Shown: positions 1 through 8,400, counted from the first letter of the stretch. The stretch: 64,000 nucleotides of DNA from Moraxella bovis (GCF_002014975.1 NZ_MUXV01000002.1:36062-100061), one strand, 5' to 3'. The notes: generated by a model not told the origin, from the sequence alone. A program made the numbers and translations.

Positions 1-323
1 GAAAAATCGCACGTTTTTCAAGAAAAAGTCCGCAGTTAATATTAAATCTCTTTCCAAACTAAGAATAAACCCTTATAAACACTGGGTTTAAAGTTTTTAA
101 AAATCTATAAAAATCGGGGTTTGAAAAGAAGTCTATTGAAATATCAACAAGAATTTTGATGATAAAAAACAATCCAACCACTTAATTTTAAAAAATTAAG
201 TTAAAATCTTAAAAATTTATACGATTAAGTGGTCGGATAGCCATTTTCCATGCAAAAATTGATTTAAAACGTTAAGCTTTCACCTTATTTTATAAAAATG
301 TTATCAATGGTAGACACGCCCTA
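1..323 (+). repeat. MITE-like repeat family 1, copy A (left end outside window)
   Basis: This gene-free stretch is one copy of an AT-rich dispersed repeat that recurs at about 8393-8684 (inverted), 10584-10858, 13878-14093 and 22528-22675. Shared blocks are CGTTTTTCAAGRAAAAAGT near 12-30, AATTAAGTTAAAATCTTAAA near 191, a 'GCCATTTT..CATGCAAAAA' block near 240-258, and TTTTATAAAAATGTTATCAA near 289. The right end, GACACGCCCTA, runs into the first ATG of the MFS gene. No coding potential is seen. It is non-autonomous and resembles a MITE by its terminal inverted repeats (best seen in copy C). Confidence 0.75.
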
Positions 324-1510
324 TGTTACCTACTATCTTTGATAATGTCATGACCGCCCACAATCCCACTTTTACCCAGAAATTCACCATTGCCATGATT
401 GGCTTTTTTGCCTTTTTACAGGTCTATTCAGTGCAGGCGATTTTGCCGGTACTCATGCAGGACTTGCAGGCAAGCGAAGTGCAAGTGGGGCTAGCGGTCG
501 GGGCAACAGTCATGGCAATTGCCCTGATGTCGCCCTTTATGGGCATGCTCTCGGACGCCTTTGGGCGACGGCGGTTCATCATCGGCTCGCTACTCATGCT
601 CGCCATTCCTACTTTCATGGTCGGCATGGCAAGGTCGGTGGACGGGCTGACTTTTTGGCGGTTTTTGCAGGGGCTTGCCGTCCCTGGTATCACGGTGGTA
701 CTCATTGCCTACATTGGCGAAGAGTACAGTGATAACATCGCTGGCATGATGAGCCTGTATGTAGCAGGCACGGTATTGGGTGGATTTAGCGGACGGTTCT
801 TTGCAGGACATTTGCACGAATGGATAGGCTGGCGGTGGGGCTATGGGGTCATGGCAGTACTGACCTTGGTGGGGGCGGTGTGGGTACTAAAAAGCCTGCC
901 CAAATCACAACATTTTAAAAAAAGCCAAAACTTCCAAGACGCCCTACGCCTGCTCCTATCCCACACCAAAAACCGCCATTTCGTGAGTGCCTGCCTACTC
1001 GGTGGCTGTGTACTGTTTAGCCTGGTGGGCTGTTTTACCTTTATCAACTTACACCTAACCGATGCCCCTTATCGACTCTTGCCGTCTCATCTGGCGAACA
1101 TCTTTGCTCTGTATCTCATCGGCATGGTCATCACCCCTTTGTCTGCCAAAATCATCGCTCGCTTTGGCATGACGGACACTATCATCTTTGCCGTTATCTG
1201 CTCCATCACAGGGCTATTTATCACGTTATCCACCCCCCTACCACTCATCATCATCGGCTTGACCATCATGTCATCAGGGGTGTTCATTACGCAGTCGGCG
1301 ACCATCAGCTACATCACAAGCCATGTCAAAGAAGGACGTTCGCTGGCATCAGGACTATACTACATGGGCTACTATGGTGGGGGTAGTGTCGGGGCGTGGA
1401 TCTGTGCCATCGCCTACGCTCATGGTGGGTGGCTCTATGCTGTACTGACCATCTTTGGCGTGCAACTGCTGGCGTTAGGCGTGGTAATGGGTCTTATGAA
1501 AAAGGCGTGA
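323..1510 (+). CDS. MFS transporter, YnfM-like drug/metabolite exporter
   Basis: A 395-residue inner-membrane protein with about 12 hydrophobic segments, the usual size for a major facilitator. The cytoplasmic loop between helices 2 and 3 carries motif A as GMLSDAFGRRR at residues 74-84, with the conserved Asp and Arg residues. The overall look is that of the YnfM/arabinose-efflux type of proton-driven exporters; the substrate cannot be told. The first ATG coincides with the last bases of a MITE-like repeat, so the internal ATG at 350 (residue 10) is a plausible real start; neither has a strong ribosome binding site. It stands alone: the next gene has its own promoter. A weak hairpin (AAAAGGT / ACCTTTT) follows at about 1515-1545. 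Confidence 0.85.
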   Translation: MLPTIFDNVMTAHNPTFTQKFTIAMIGFFAFLQVYSVQAILPVLMQDLQASEVQVGLAVGATVMAIALMSPFMGMLSDAFGRRRFIIGSLLMLAIPTFMVGMARSVDGLTFWRFLQGLAVPGITVVLIAYIGEEYSDNIAGMMSLYVAGTVLGGFSGRFFAGHLHEWIGWRWGYGVMAVLTLVGAVWVLKSLPKSQHFKKSQNFQDALRLLLSHTKNRHFVSACLLGGCVLFSLVGCFTFINLHLTDAPYRLLPSHLANIFALYLIGMVITPLSAKIIARFGMTDTIIFAVICSITGLFITLSTPLPLIIIGLTIMSSGVFITQSATISYITSHVKEGRSLASGLYYMGYYGGGSVGAWICAIAYAHGGWLYAVLTIFGVQLLALGVVMGLMKKA

Positions 1511-1651
1511 TGATAAAAGGTATTTTCAATGAACAGACCTTTTAAAATGACATATAAAAAATTACATTTAATCAAAAATTAACCTACAGCACCAGATGGA
1601 TTGTTATTTACCCGATTTGCACATAAATCTACCCATTTTTACCGAATTTTT

Positions 1652-1659
1652 GCTACAAT
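1652..1659 (+). promoter_or_regulatory. extended -10 promoter candidate for the kinase-Thg1 operon
   Basis: TGCTACAAT is an extended -10 (TGnTACAAT with -10 hexamer at 1654-1659). No good -35 is seen at 16-18 bp. Initiation would fall near 1666, about 30 bases before the ATG at 1697, which supports that ATG over the in-frame TTG at 1601. Confidence 0.4.
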
Positions 1660-1696
1660 AGTACAACTTTTTATTTCCCTTTTATTTTTAGCATTT

Positions 1697-2482
1697 ATGA
1701 ATAACACTTACGACAGTCGCACGCAGGCGGATTTTTCTGGCGAACAAGCAGGATTTGAGCAAACAGGGTTCGCCTTTGAAAACGAAAATTTATTTGACAA
1801 CATCGCCACCAGCATTCAAAATATCCTAACCAACATCAAACACAGCTACACTAACACCGCAAGCGATTTGGTTGATGAGATTTATGTAACAGGCAGTCAG
1901 GAGCAGATCAATGACGCCTTAAATCAATTTGTGGTGCAAAATGTCGGCATGGTGCTAGATTTACGCCTTGAACTTTTTGATGGCTTTTTAAGGCTCTACT
2001 GCACAGCAGATGTGCTAGACATGCACCTGTCGGTGGCTTGTAATTTTAAACTCACCGAAGCTCGTCTTGACCGTCATGTTCAGCGGTTCGCCTTTGAACA
2101 AATCTCTAACACCGACATCATCACCCTGCACAGCAAATCATGGTGGAAGACCCCTGCCATCAAGTTTGCCGTGCCTGCCTATCGCACCCTACTTAGAAAA
2201 GACCCCCTGCCCTTTTTGTTGTCGCTGTCGCCCAAACTCAAAGGCAAGCCCTTTATCGAGTATAAAGGTAACGTCATCTACTTAGAAATCGGACGTTGGC
2301 TCCCCGAGAACATCAAAAATTACCTAAAAAAAGCTCAGGTCAATCACGGCGTGGTCAAAAAAGAACAGCTTATCTTAAAAGTACAGCCCAACTTTGGTGA
2401 TATATTGAGCTTTGGCGACCCAAATAATCCCATCATCACCGAAAAAGACAACCCTAATAAGGCGGGCGACAAAGAAGCCTAA
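1697..2482 (+). CDS. hypothetical protein, first gene of the kinase-Thg1 operon
   Basis: A 261-residue protein of unknown function when started at ATG 1697; the frame stays open back to a TTG at 1601, but that lies upstream of the likely promoter, and the extra residues would form a hydrophobic stretch. From 1697 there is no clear signal peptide or membrane helix. The N-terminal quarter is acidic and polar; the middle has alternating hydrophobic strands suggesting a beta-rich fold; the C-terminal 20 residues are charged and probably disordered. Its stop overlaps the start of the kinase gene (TAATG), so the two are translationally coupled and a linked role is likely. I do not recognise the family. 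Confidence 0.7.
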   Translation: MNNTYDSRTQADFSGEQAGFEQTGFAFENENLFDNIATSIQNILTNIKHSYTNTASDLVDEIYVTGSQEQINDALNQFVVQNVGMVLDLRLELFDGFLRLYCTADVLDMHLSVACNFKLTEARLDRHVQRFAFEQISNTDIITLHSKSWWKTPAIKFAVPAYRTLLRKDPLPFLLSLSPKLKGKPFIEYKGNVIYLEIGRWLPENIKNYLKKAQVNHGVVKKEQLILKVQPNFGDILSFGDPNNPIITEKDNPNKAGDKEA

Positions 2483-2934
2483 TGGAGCTTATCATTTTTA
2501 TCGGCTTGCAAGGGGCGGGCAAATCCACGTTTTATAAAGAGCGGTTTATTGATACGCATATTCGGCTAAATGGCGATATGCTAAAAACTGCTCACCGTGA
2601 AAAACGGCTGTTTGGGGCGTGCCTAGACAGCAAAACCCCCACCGTGATAGACAAAACCAATCCGACCAGAGATGTCCGAGCGGATTATATCCGTTTGGCA
2701 AAGACTCATCATTTTAAAGTCATCGCCTATTATTTTGATGTGCCGTTTGATGTAGCACTTGCCAATAATAACAGACGACACGGCAAAGCCAAAATCCCTG
2801 AAGTAGGACTAAAATCAGTTGCCAAAGTGCTTAGCCGACCTGATTTTGATGAAGGTTTTGATAAGATTTTTGTGGTAAAAAATACTGGTGGCGACTTTGA
2901 AGTACAGGAGTATGTATGCGATTTAACGAATTAG
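2482..2934 (+). CDS. P-loop kinase, T4 polynucleotide-kinase-like (AAA_33 type)
   Basis: A 150-residue single-domain NTPase. Walker A is GLQGAGKST at residues 8-16; it is followed by RLNGD at 28-32, equivalent to the 'NRDD'-type segment that binds the 5'-hydroxyl acceptor in T4 Pnk, and by DKTNPTRDVRADY at 57-69, equivalent to the 'D-T-N/L-N-P-x-R' segment. The lid is the Arg-rich NNNRRHGK near residue 95-102. The predicted role is phosphorylation of an RNA (or DNA) 5'-OH end; a small-molecule kinase is possible. It overlaps the upstream gene by one base and the downstream Thg1-like gene by 19 bases, so the three are one transcription unit. There is no phosphatase or ligase domain. Confidence 0.8.
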   Translation: MELIIFIGLQGAGKSTFYKERFIDTHIRLNGDMLKTAHREKRLFGACLDSKTPTVIDKTNPTRDVRADYIRLAKTHHFKVIAYYFDVPFDVALANNNRRHGKAKIPEVGLKSVAKVLSRPDFDEGFDKIFVVKNTGGDFEVQEYVCDLTN

Positions 2935-3671
2935 ACACAAGATTACGTCAATACGAAACCTTACATGACAGCTTTGTCTTGCCAGATGTTCATATGGTCG
3001 TGCGACTAGACGGACGGGGCTTTACCAAAAAGGCAGACGATGTTTGGCAGCTCAACCGTCCTTTTGATGACACCTTTCATCACGCCATGACCAAAACCAC
3101 CGAACACCTGATGAATACTGGCTTTCGTGTAGTCTATGGCTACACCCAAAGCGATGAGATTTCTCTGCTGTTGCACATCGATGACGACAGTTTTAACCGC
3201 AAAACTCGCAAAATCATCTCACTATTGGCAGGCGAAGCAAGTGGGGTATTTAGTCTTATCATGAACGCCCCAGCAAGTTTTGACGCTCGCATTTGTGAAT
3301 TGCCAACTCAAAAGCTCGTGCAGGATTATTTTAGCTGGCGACAAAAAGACGCTCAGAGAAACGGCTTAAACACGCATTGTTATTGGCTACTTAGAAAACA
3401 AGGACAATCACCAAAAGCAAGTGCCGATTTTTTATTATACAAATCAGTAGGCGAAAAGCATGAACTACTATTTCAAAACGGCATTAACTTTAATGACATA
3501 CCAAATTGGCAAAAGCGTGGTGTGGGGATATATTGGCAAGACGTTCAAAAAGACGGCTTTAACCCCAAAACAGGCGAGCAGACAACCGCCTTACGCAGAA
3601 CCTTGGCCATTGATGATAATCTGCCCATTTATGATGAGTATCGTGAAATGATTGGGGGTATGCTCGGTTAA
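2916..3671 (+). CDS. Thg1-like 3'-5' nucleotidyltransferase (tRNA(His) guanylyltransferase family)
   Basis: A 251-residue Thg1 superfamily enzyme, which adds nucleotides in the 3'-to-5' direction to RNA 5' ends. The catalytic signatures are present: RLDGRGFTK (metal-binding Asp32) and GYTQSDEISLL (Asp80, Glu81), followed by the conserved FN..RK...S.LAGEAS region and the DARICELP segment. Bacterial family members (TLPs) repair 5'-truncated tRNAs rather than being needed for tRNA(His) G-1, because bacteria normally encode G-1 in the gene. The start overlaps the kinase gene by 19 bases, suggesting that the kinase prepares 5'-phosphate ends for this polymerase. Well supported as to family; substrate is inferred. 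Confidence 0.9.
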   Translation: MRFNELDTRLRQYETLHDSFVLPDVHMVVRLDGRGFTKKADDVWQLNRPFDDTFHHAMTKTTEHLMNTGFRVVYGYTQSDEISLLLHIDDDSFNRKTRKIISLLAGEASGVFSLIMNAPASFDARICELPTQKLVQDYFSWRQKDAQRNGLNTHCYWLLRKQGQSPKASADFLLYKSVGEKHELLFQNGINFNDIPNWQKRGVGIYWQDVQKDGFNPKTGEQTTALRRTLAIDDNLPIYDEYREMIGGMLG

Positions 3672-3724
3672 ATTTAACCTTTAAAATATGATGTTGTTCA
3701 ATAAAAAATATCATCATCAAAATA

Positions 3725-3790
3725 CACCAACTGGCGTAATACACACCAATTTATCATTTCACCTAAAAGGTGCGTGGTACGCACCTTACA
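3725..3790. repeat. palindromic repeat family 3 (GGTGCGT..ACGCACC), variant copy
   Basis: Contains GCGTAATACACACCA and, further on, AAGGTGCGTGGTACGCACCTTAC (a near-perfect palindrome at about 3767-3789). The same words form the long hairpin at 28642-28705. Another short repeat, ATCAAGGGCAAATGCAATTTGCC, follows at about 3800-3823 and recurs near 13958. No gene is present between 3672 and 3887. Confidence 0.55.
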
Positions 3791-3841
3791 AAAAACCACA
3801 TCAAGGGCAAATGCAATTTGCCGTTATAAATCCGCCCAAAA

Positions 3842-3869
3842 AAACACCCAAGCGACAACTTGGGTGTTT
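3842..3869 (-). terminator. rho-independent terminator of the CoA-transferase gene
   Basis: Perfect 11-bp arms AAACACCCAAG / CTTGGGTGTTT with a 6-base loop; read on the minus strand the stem is followed by a run of T (A-run at 3836-3841 on plus). It lies 19 bases past the stop of the CoA-transferase gene and may also stop the Thg1 transcript. Confidence 0.85.
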
Positions 3870-3887
3870 GTTTTGTCAAAGCGATGA

Positions 3888-5414
3888 TTACTTGATACGC
3901 ATATCGCCCGTTTCAACAAAACGTTGGTGCCATGATAGGGCTTCTAGCAATAGGTGCGGGGTGTGTACACCACCTGATTTTTGGCTTGCCACGAATGCAC
4001 GGTCATAATAATCACGGAGCATATCACGGTAATCAGGGTGCGAGCAGTTGTCAATGATAAGTTTGGCACGCTCTTTTGGCGACTTACCACGCAAATCCGC
4101 CATGCCTTGCTCAGTTACAATAAACATCACGTCATGCTCGGTGTGGTCGTGGTGGCTTACCATTGGCACGATTGCCGAGATTGCCCCGCCTTTTGCGGTA
4201 GACGGGCTGACATAAATGCTAAAAAAGCCGTTACGGGTAAAGTCACCAGAACCGCCAATACCGTTCATCATGCGAGTACCCATGACGTGCGTTGAGTTTA
4301 CGTTGCCATAAATATCCGCTTCAATCATGGAGTTCATGCCAATCACACCCAAACGGCGAATGACTTCTGGGTTGTTGCTGATTTCCATAGGACGAAGGAT
4401 AATTTTGTCTTTTAAAAACTCAATGTTTTCGTTAAAGCGAGCCAGAGCATCTGGGCTAAATGACAAGGCGGTGGCGGACGCTGTTTTCATCTTTTTGGCA
4501 AGAATCAAATCAAGCATACCGTCTTGCAATACCTCGGTATAACCTGTCAAATCGTCAAATGGAGCGTCTAATAGTCCTGCCATGACTGCGTTCGCTACGT
4601 TACCCACGCCTGATTGAAGTGGCAATAGGCTCTTAGGCAAGCGACCTGCTTTAACTTCATGGTCAAGAAAATCAATGACTTGGGCGGCGATACGCTTAGA
4701 GATGTCATCGGGTTCTGCAAACTTAGAGTTACGGTCACCTGCGTTGGTAAATACAATCGCTACGATTTTGTTGGGGTCAATCGCTAGCCCTGTGGTGCCG
4801 ATACGGTCAAACGCCCCTACCACAGGAATCGGCTTGCGGTGCGGTGGCAAGCCTACATCGCCATAGATGTCATGCATACCTTCTAAGCCTGCACTTAGGG
4901 CAGCGTTAATCTCAACGATGACTTTGTTGGCATTTTTAACCGCTTCTACGCCATGACCGATACCCATCGCAAAAATCAGCTCGCCATTTTCGGTAATGGC
5001 GGTCGCCTCAACGATAGCCACATCAAATTTACCATAAAAGCCTTGACGCATTTGCTGTTCAACGTGCGATAGGTGCATGTCTTGATAAGCAATCTCGCCT
5101 GCGTTAATGCCGTTACGCAGGGTTGGGTCAGACTGAAATGGTGAGCGAAAATGCAAGGCTTTGGCTTCGGCAAGCACGCCATCACACTCAGGGGCGGTGG
5201 ACGCACCTGTTACCATACCTACGCTAAATTTTTCGCCTTTGGCGTGAGCGTCTTTGGCTTTGTTGGCGATGGCGGTTGGCATTGCTTTAGGATAACCTGC
5301 CCCTGTAAAGCCTGTAACAGCAAGCATCATGCCATTTTGGATAAATTGGGCAGCTTCATCAGCACTCATTACCTTTTCACGCAAAGTAGCGTGGCGAACA
5401 CGGTCAATTGACAT
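3888..5414 (-). CDS. acetyl-CoA hydrolase/transferase family, succinate CoA-transferase
   Basis: A 508-residue class I CoA-transferase of the acetyl-CoA hydrolase/transferase family. The catalytic Glu lies in GYTEVLQD (Glu296 counted from the upstream ATG at 5420), matching the position of the catalytic Glu of AarC-type succinyl-CoA:acetate CoA-transferases, and the oxyanion-type GVGN loop is at 271-274. In such enzymes CoA moves between succinyl-CoA and acetate, replacing succinyl-CoA synthetase or disposing of acetate. The start at 5414 is chosen because AAGGA sits 6 bases before it; the ATG at 5420 touches the AAGGA. The gene is monocistronic with a strong terminator. Distinguishing hydrolase from transferase needs biochemistry. 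Confidence 0.88.
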   Translation of the reverse strand: MSIDRVRHATLREKVMSADEAAQFIQNGMMLAVTGFTGAGYPKAMPTAIANKAKDAHAKGEKFSVGMVTGASTAPECDGVLAEAKALHFRSPFQSDPTLRNGINAGEIAYQDMHLSHVEQQMRQGFYGKFDVAIVEATAITENGELIFAMGIGHGVEAVKNANKVIVEINAALSAGLEGMHDIYGDVGLPPHRKPIPVVGAFDRIGTTGLAIDPNKIVAIVFTNAGDRNSKFAEPDDISKRIAAQVIDFLDHEVKAGRLPKSLLPLQSGVGNVANAVMAGLLDAPFDDLTGYTEVLQDGMLDLILAKKMKTASATALSFSPDALARFNENIEFLKDKIILRPMEISNNPEVIRRLGVIGMNSMIEADIYGNVNSTHVMGTRMMNGIGGSGDFTRNGFFSIYVSPSTAKGGAISAIVPMVSHHDHTEHDVMFIVTEQGMADLRGKSPKERAKLIIDNCSHPDYRDMLRDYYDRAFVASQKSGGVHTPHLLLEALSWHQRFVETGDMRIK

Positions 5415-5458
5415 AATCATTCCTTATTGAAGTCATGGAAATTAAAAATACCCTTTTA

Positions 5459-5486
5459 AACAGGTGCTAAGATTTTAACACCTGTT
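5459..5486 (-). terminator. hairpin between prfB and the CoA-transferase gene
   Basis: Perfect 8-bp inverted repeat AACAGGTG / CACCTGTT with a 12-base loop. On the minus strand it lies about 95 bases after the prfB stop and about 45 before the next start; only a short T run follows, so it may be a weak terminator or a leader element of the downstream gene. Confidence 0.4.
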
Positions 5487-5578
5487 AGGGATAAAATAAA
5501 TAGTTTGTTACAATATTTAGCAGGATTTTTTGATAGGCAAAATCAATCATTACCATTTATCATAATTGATTTTAAAAA

Positions 5579-6674
5579 TCACAATCCCGCCTTTAAACTT
5601 GCCACAATAAACTTATCCAAATCACCATTTAACACCGCTTGTGTGTTGGACGTCTCAACGCCCGTACGTAAATCCTTAATGCGTGAATCATCAAGCACAT
5701 AGGAGCGGATTTGCGACCCCCAACCGATGTCAGATTTGCTGTCTTCTAAGGCTTGCTGTTTTTCCATGCGTTTTTGCATTTCAAGCTCGTAGAGTTTGGC
5801 ACGAAGCATTTTCATGGCGGTATCTTTGTTGGCGTGCTGTGAACGCTCGTTTTGACACGCCACGACCACGCCTGTGGGCCCGTGCGTGATACGCACGGCA
5901 GAGTCGGTGGTATTGACGTGCTGACCGCCTGCCCCACTTGAACGATAGGTATCGATACGTAGGTCGGCAGGATTGATGTCAATCTGCACGTTGTCGTCAA
6001 TCTCGGGGGAGACGAACACTGCCGAAAATGACGTATGACGACCGTTGTTGCTGTCAAAGGGAGATTTACGCACCAAACGATGAACGCCAATCTCGGTGCG
6101 AAGCCAACCAAAAGCATAATCACCCTTGACCGCAATGGTTGCCGACTTAATGCCTGCCACACCGCCTTCGGAGACTTCTAAAACTTCCGCCTTAAAGCCA
6201 TGCGACTCGCACCAACGCAGATACATACGCAAGAGCATCTCCGACCAGTCTTGGGCTTCTGTCCCGCCAGAGCCTGCCTGTATGTCTAGGTAGCAGTTGT
6301 TAGCGTCCATCTCGCCGCTAAACATACGTTTAAATTCTAGGTCTTCCACGCTTTTTAGGGCATCATCAAGCTCGGCTTGCACGTCTGCCAGTAGGCTCTC
6401 ATCGTCTGCTTCTACGGCAAGCTCTAACATGGCGGCAGCGTCATCTAGCTTGACGGTCAAGCCGTCCACCACGCCCACGATACCATCTAGGACGGATTTT
6501 TCTTTGCTGATTTTGGTGGCAAGCTCAGGGTCGTTCCAGATGTCGGGGTTTTCTAGTTCTAGATTAACTTCTTCTAGGCGTTCTTTTTTGCTTTCGACGT
6601 CAAAGATACCCCCAAAGCTCTTTGCCACGAGCGTGTAGGTCTTTGATTTGTTCTTGGTATGGGGCGATTTCCAT
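5579..6674 (-). CDS. prfB: peptide chain release factor 2, with +1 programmed frameshift
   Basis: RF2 recognises UGA/UAA stop codons and triggers peptide release. The gene has two parts: a 24-codon ORF from ATG 6674 ([20 protein letters not shown] then WGYL) ending at an in-frame TGA at 6602-6600, and a 340-codon +1 frame from GAC at 6601 to 5579. Joined, the protein is 364 residues, the normal RF2 length. The stop-codon-recognition tripeptide SPF lies in [11 protein letters not shown] and the peptidyl-transfer motif in SSGAGGQH; the residue after Tyr-Arg is Ser, the type seen in most bacteria. The gene therefore is intact and autoregulated, not a pseudogene. Confidence 0.96.
6599..6613 (-). 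promoter_or_regulatory. prfB programmed +1 frameshift site
   Basis: Read on the minus strand the site is GGGGGTATCTTTGAC: a Shine-Dalgarno-like G run, the slippery CTT codon, the in-frame TGA stop and the following C. This is the canonical RF2 autoregulation signal: low RF2 delays termination at UGA and the ribosome slips +1 to GAC. Confidence 0.95.
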
Positions 6675-6759
6675 GATGATTACCTTAAAAAATAAAAAGC
6701 GTATTATAACAAATTTTCTCTACAAATGCGAAAAAACAAGCACAACTAAAACACATGAT

Positions 6760-6788
6760 TTGCTTTATTGTAACTTTTTGTTTATAAT
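6760..6788 (+). promoter_or_regulatory. sigma70-type promoter of gltS
   Basis: TTGCTT (6760-6765), 17-bp spacer, TATAAT (6783-6788). Expected start near 6795, leaving a leader of about 100 bases before the gltS ATG. Confidence 0.6.
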
Positions 6789-6894
6789 ACACTATTTTCA
6801 ACTGATTTTTGTAAATCATTGAAAATTATATCTTTAAAAAATTAACAATCAATTAAGCTCTTTTAGGGCATATTATTTTAAATAAGGAGTTTAC

Positions 6895-8157
6895 ATGGAA
6901 CTCACCGAAATCACGCTAAACGGCTACTATACGCTGATTTTGGCGACCATTGTCCTACTGGTGGGGCAATTTTTGGTTAAAAAGATTAAATTTTTAGAAG
7001 ATTTTAACATCCCTGAGCCTGTGGCAGGTGGCTTACTTGCAGCTGCCATCATTTATTTTTTAAATTTCCAATATGGCTACGTTTTTAACATCCAAAAGGA
7101 ACTCCAAACCGCCTGTATGCTCATGTTTTTCTCATCCATCGGCTTGTCGGCAGATTTTCGCCGTCTAAAAGCAGGTGGGTTACCACTGATTATCTTGACA
7201 GTACTGGTTGGCTTTTTCCTACTTATACAAAATGGGGTGGGTGTGGCACTGGCATCCATGCTCGGACTTGACCCTATCATGGGTCTGGTGGCAGGTTCTA
7301 TCAGTTTGATTGGTGGTCATGGCACGGCGGGTGCGTGGGGGGCAACCCTTGAAAACGACTATGGCGTAACAGGGGCGATTACCATGGGTATTGCGGCAGC
7401 GACTTATGGCTTGGTGGCAGGCGGTCTTATCGGCGGCCCTGTGGCAAAACGTCTTATCAAAAATATGGGCATACAAACTGTTAATACCGCACCAAACAAC
7501 GCCAATCTTGAAAAAACAGACGGTAGTAATGATGCCAACAACACCGTGTTTGAAAAGTCTGACAGTGTCCGCCTGATTACTGCTGTGTCTGCGGTGGAGA
7601 CTTTGGCTTTGTTTGCTGTGTGTTTGGTGGCTGCCGACTATATGAGCGGTGTCGCCAAAGACATCGAGTGGTTAGCTCAGCTTAAAGTTCCAACCTTTGT
7701 ATGGGCATTGGCTACAGGCGTGATTTTGCGTAACGTTTTGACCAGTCTTTTTAATTTTGATATGTTTGACCGTGCCATTGATGTGTTTGGTAATGCGTCT
7801 TTGAGCCTATTTTTGGCAATGGCACTCATGTCATTAAAGCTGTGGGAACTTGCCGACTTAGCAGGTCCTTTGGTTATCATCCTAGTTGTACAGACCATTG
7901 TGATGATTTTGTTTGCCTATTTTGTGACGTTTAGAGTCATGGGCAAAAACTACGATTCGGCAGTACTGGCGGCAGGTCATTGTGGTTTTGGTATGGGTGC
8001 AACCCCCACCGCCGTGGCAAACATGCAAGCCATTACCGACCGTTATGGTGTGTCCCACAAAGCATTTTTGATTATCCCGATGGTAGGGGCGTTCTTTGTG
8101 GACTTGATGAACCTAGTGGTGCTACAAGGCTTCTTGATGTTGCCATTTATGAAATAA
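6895..8157 (+). CDS. gltS: sodium/glutamate symporter
   Basis: A 420-residue inner-membrane protein of the ESS family, which imports glutamate with sodium. Hydrophobic segments alternate through the whole length with two inverted halves; the conserved pore loops are visible as SLIGGHGTAGAWG (about 136-148) and AAGHCGFGMGATPTAVAN (about 359-376). A hydrophilic central loop (about 190-220) is rich in Asn and Lys. AAGGAG lies 7 bases before the ATG, a promoter lies upstream and a terminator follows at once, so the gene is monocistronic. Length and motifs fit GltS closely. Confidence 0.95.
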   Translation: MELTEITLNGYYTLILATIVLLVGQFLVKKIKFLEDFNIPEPVAGGLLAAAIIYFLNFQYGYVFNIQKELQTACMLMFFSSIGLSADFRRLKAGGLPLIILTVLVGFFLLIQNGVGVALASMLGLDPIMGLVAGSISLIGGHGTAGAWGATLENDYGVTGAITMGIAAATYGLVAGGLIGGPVAKRLIKNMGIQTVNTAPNNANLEKTDGSNDANNTVFEKSDSVRLITAVSAVETLALFAVCLVAADYMSGVAKDIEWLAQLKVPTFVWALATGVILRNVLTSLFNFDMFDRAIDVFGNASLSLFLAMALMSLKLWELADLAGPLVIILVVQTIVMILFAYFVTFRVMGKNYDSAVLAAGHCGFGMGATPTAVANMQAITDRYGVSHKAFLIIPMVGAFFVDLMNLVVLQGFLMLPFMK

Positions 8158-8169
8158 TCGGCATAAATA

Positions 8170-8197
8170 AAAAGGCGTATCGTTGGGTACGCCTTTT
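8170..8197 (+). terminator. terminator of gltS
   Basis: AAAAGGCGTA / TACGCCTTTT 10-bp stem with an 8-base loop followed by T residues, 12 bases after the gltS stop. Confidence 0.9.
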
Positions 8198-8215
8198 TTG
8201 TTGGTAAATCTCTCA

Positions 8216-8400
8216 TCAAATCCGACAATCCACCACCTCCCACCCCTGCTCTGTTGCATGAGCGGTTAATACCTCATCAGGGCAAACACACACCGCCTTA
8301 TCAGCAAAACTCAAAAGCGGTAAATCTTTTTTGAATCTGAATAAGCGATGATTTTGTCAAAATAAACACCGTTGTTATTGGCGTATTTTATCTGGGGCAT
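8216..8400 (-). pseudogene. relic of a HAD-IB family (SerB-like) phosphatase, C-terminal end
   Basis: Translating the minus strand gives, in one frame, MPQIKYANNNGVYFDK then IIAYSDSK, and after a one-base shift DLPLLSFADKAVCVCPDEVL, TAHATEQGWEVVDCRI and a stop at 8216. YSDSxxDLPLL plus a 'V.PDE.L...A...GW' tail is the C-terminal signature of HAD-IB hydrolases. The shift falls in a T6 run on plus at 8327-8332, where one more base would restore the reading SDSKKDLPLL. Everything upstream of about 8400 is missing and replaced by a MITE-like repeat, so the gene is truncated and frameshifted. Confidence 0.7.

Noticed and set aside
3688..4008. 106-codon plus-strand frame between the Thg1-like and CoA-transferase genes
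   Set aside because: Runs through a palindromic repeat and a terminator and then antisense to the CoA-transferase; not a gene.
6600..6602. TGA in prfB read as a nonsense mutation
   Set aside because: It is the canonical RF2 frameshift stop in GGGGGTATCTTTGAC; the gene is functional.
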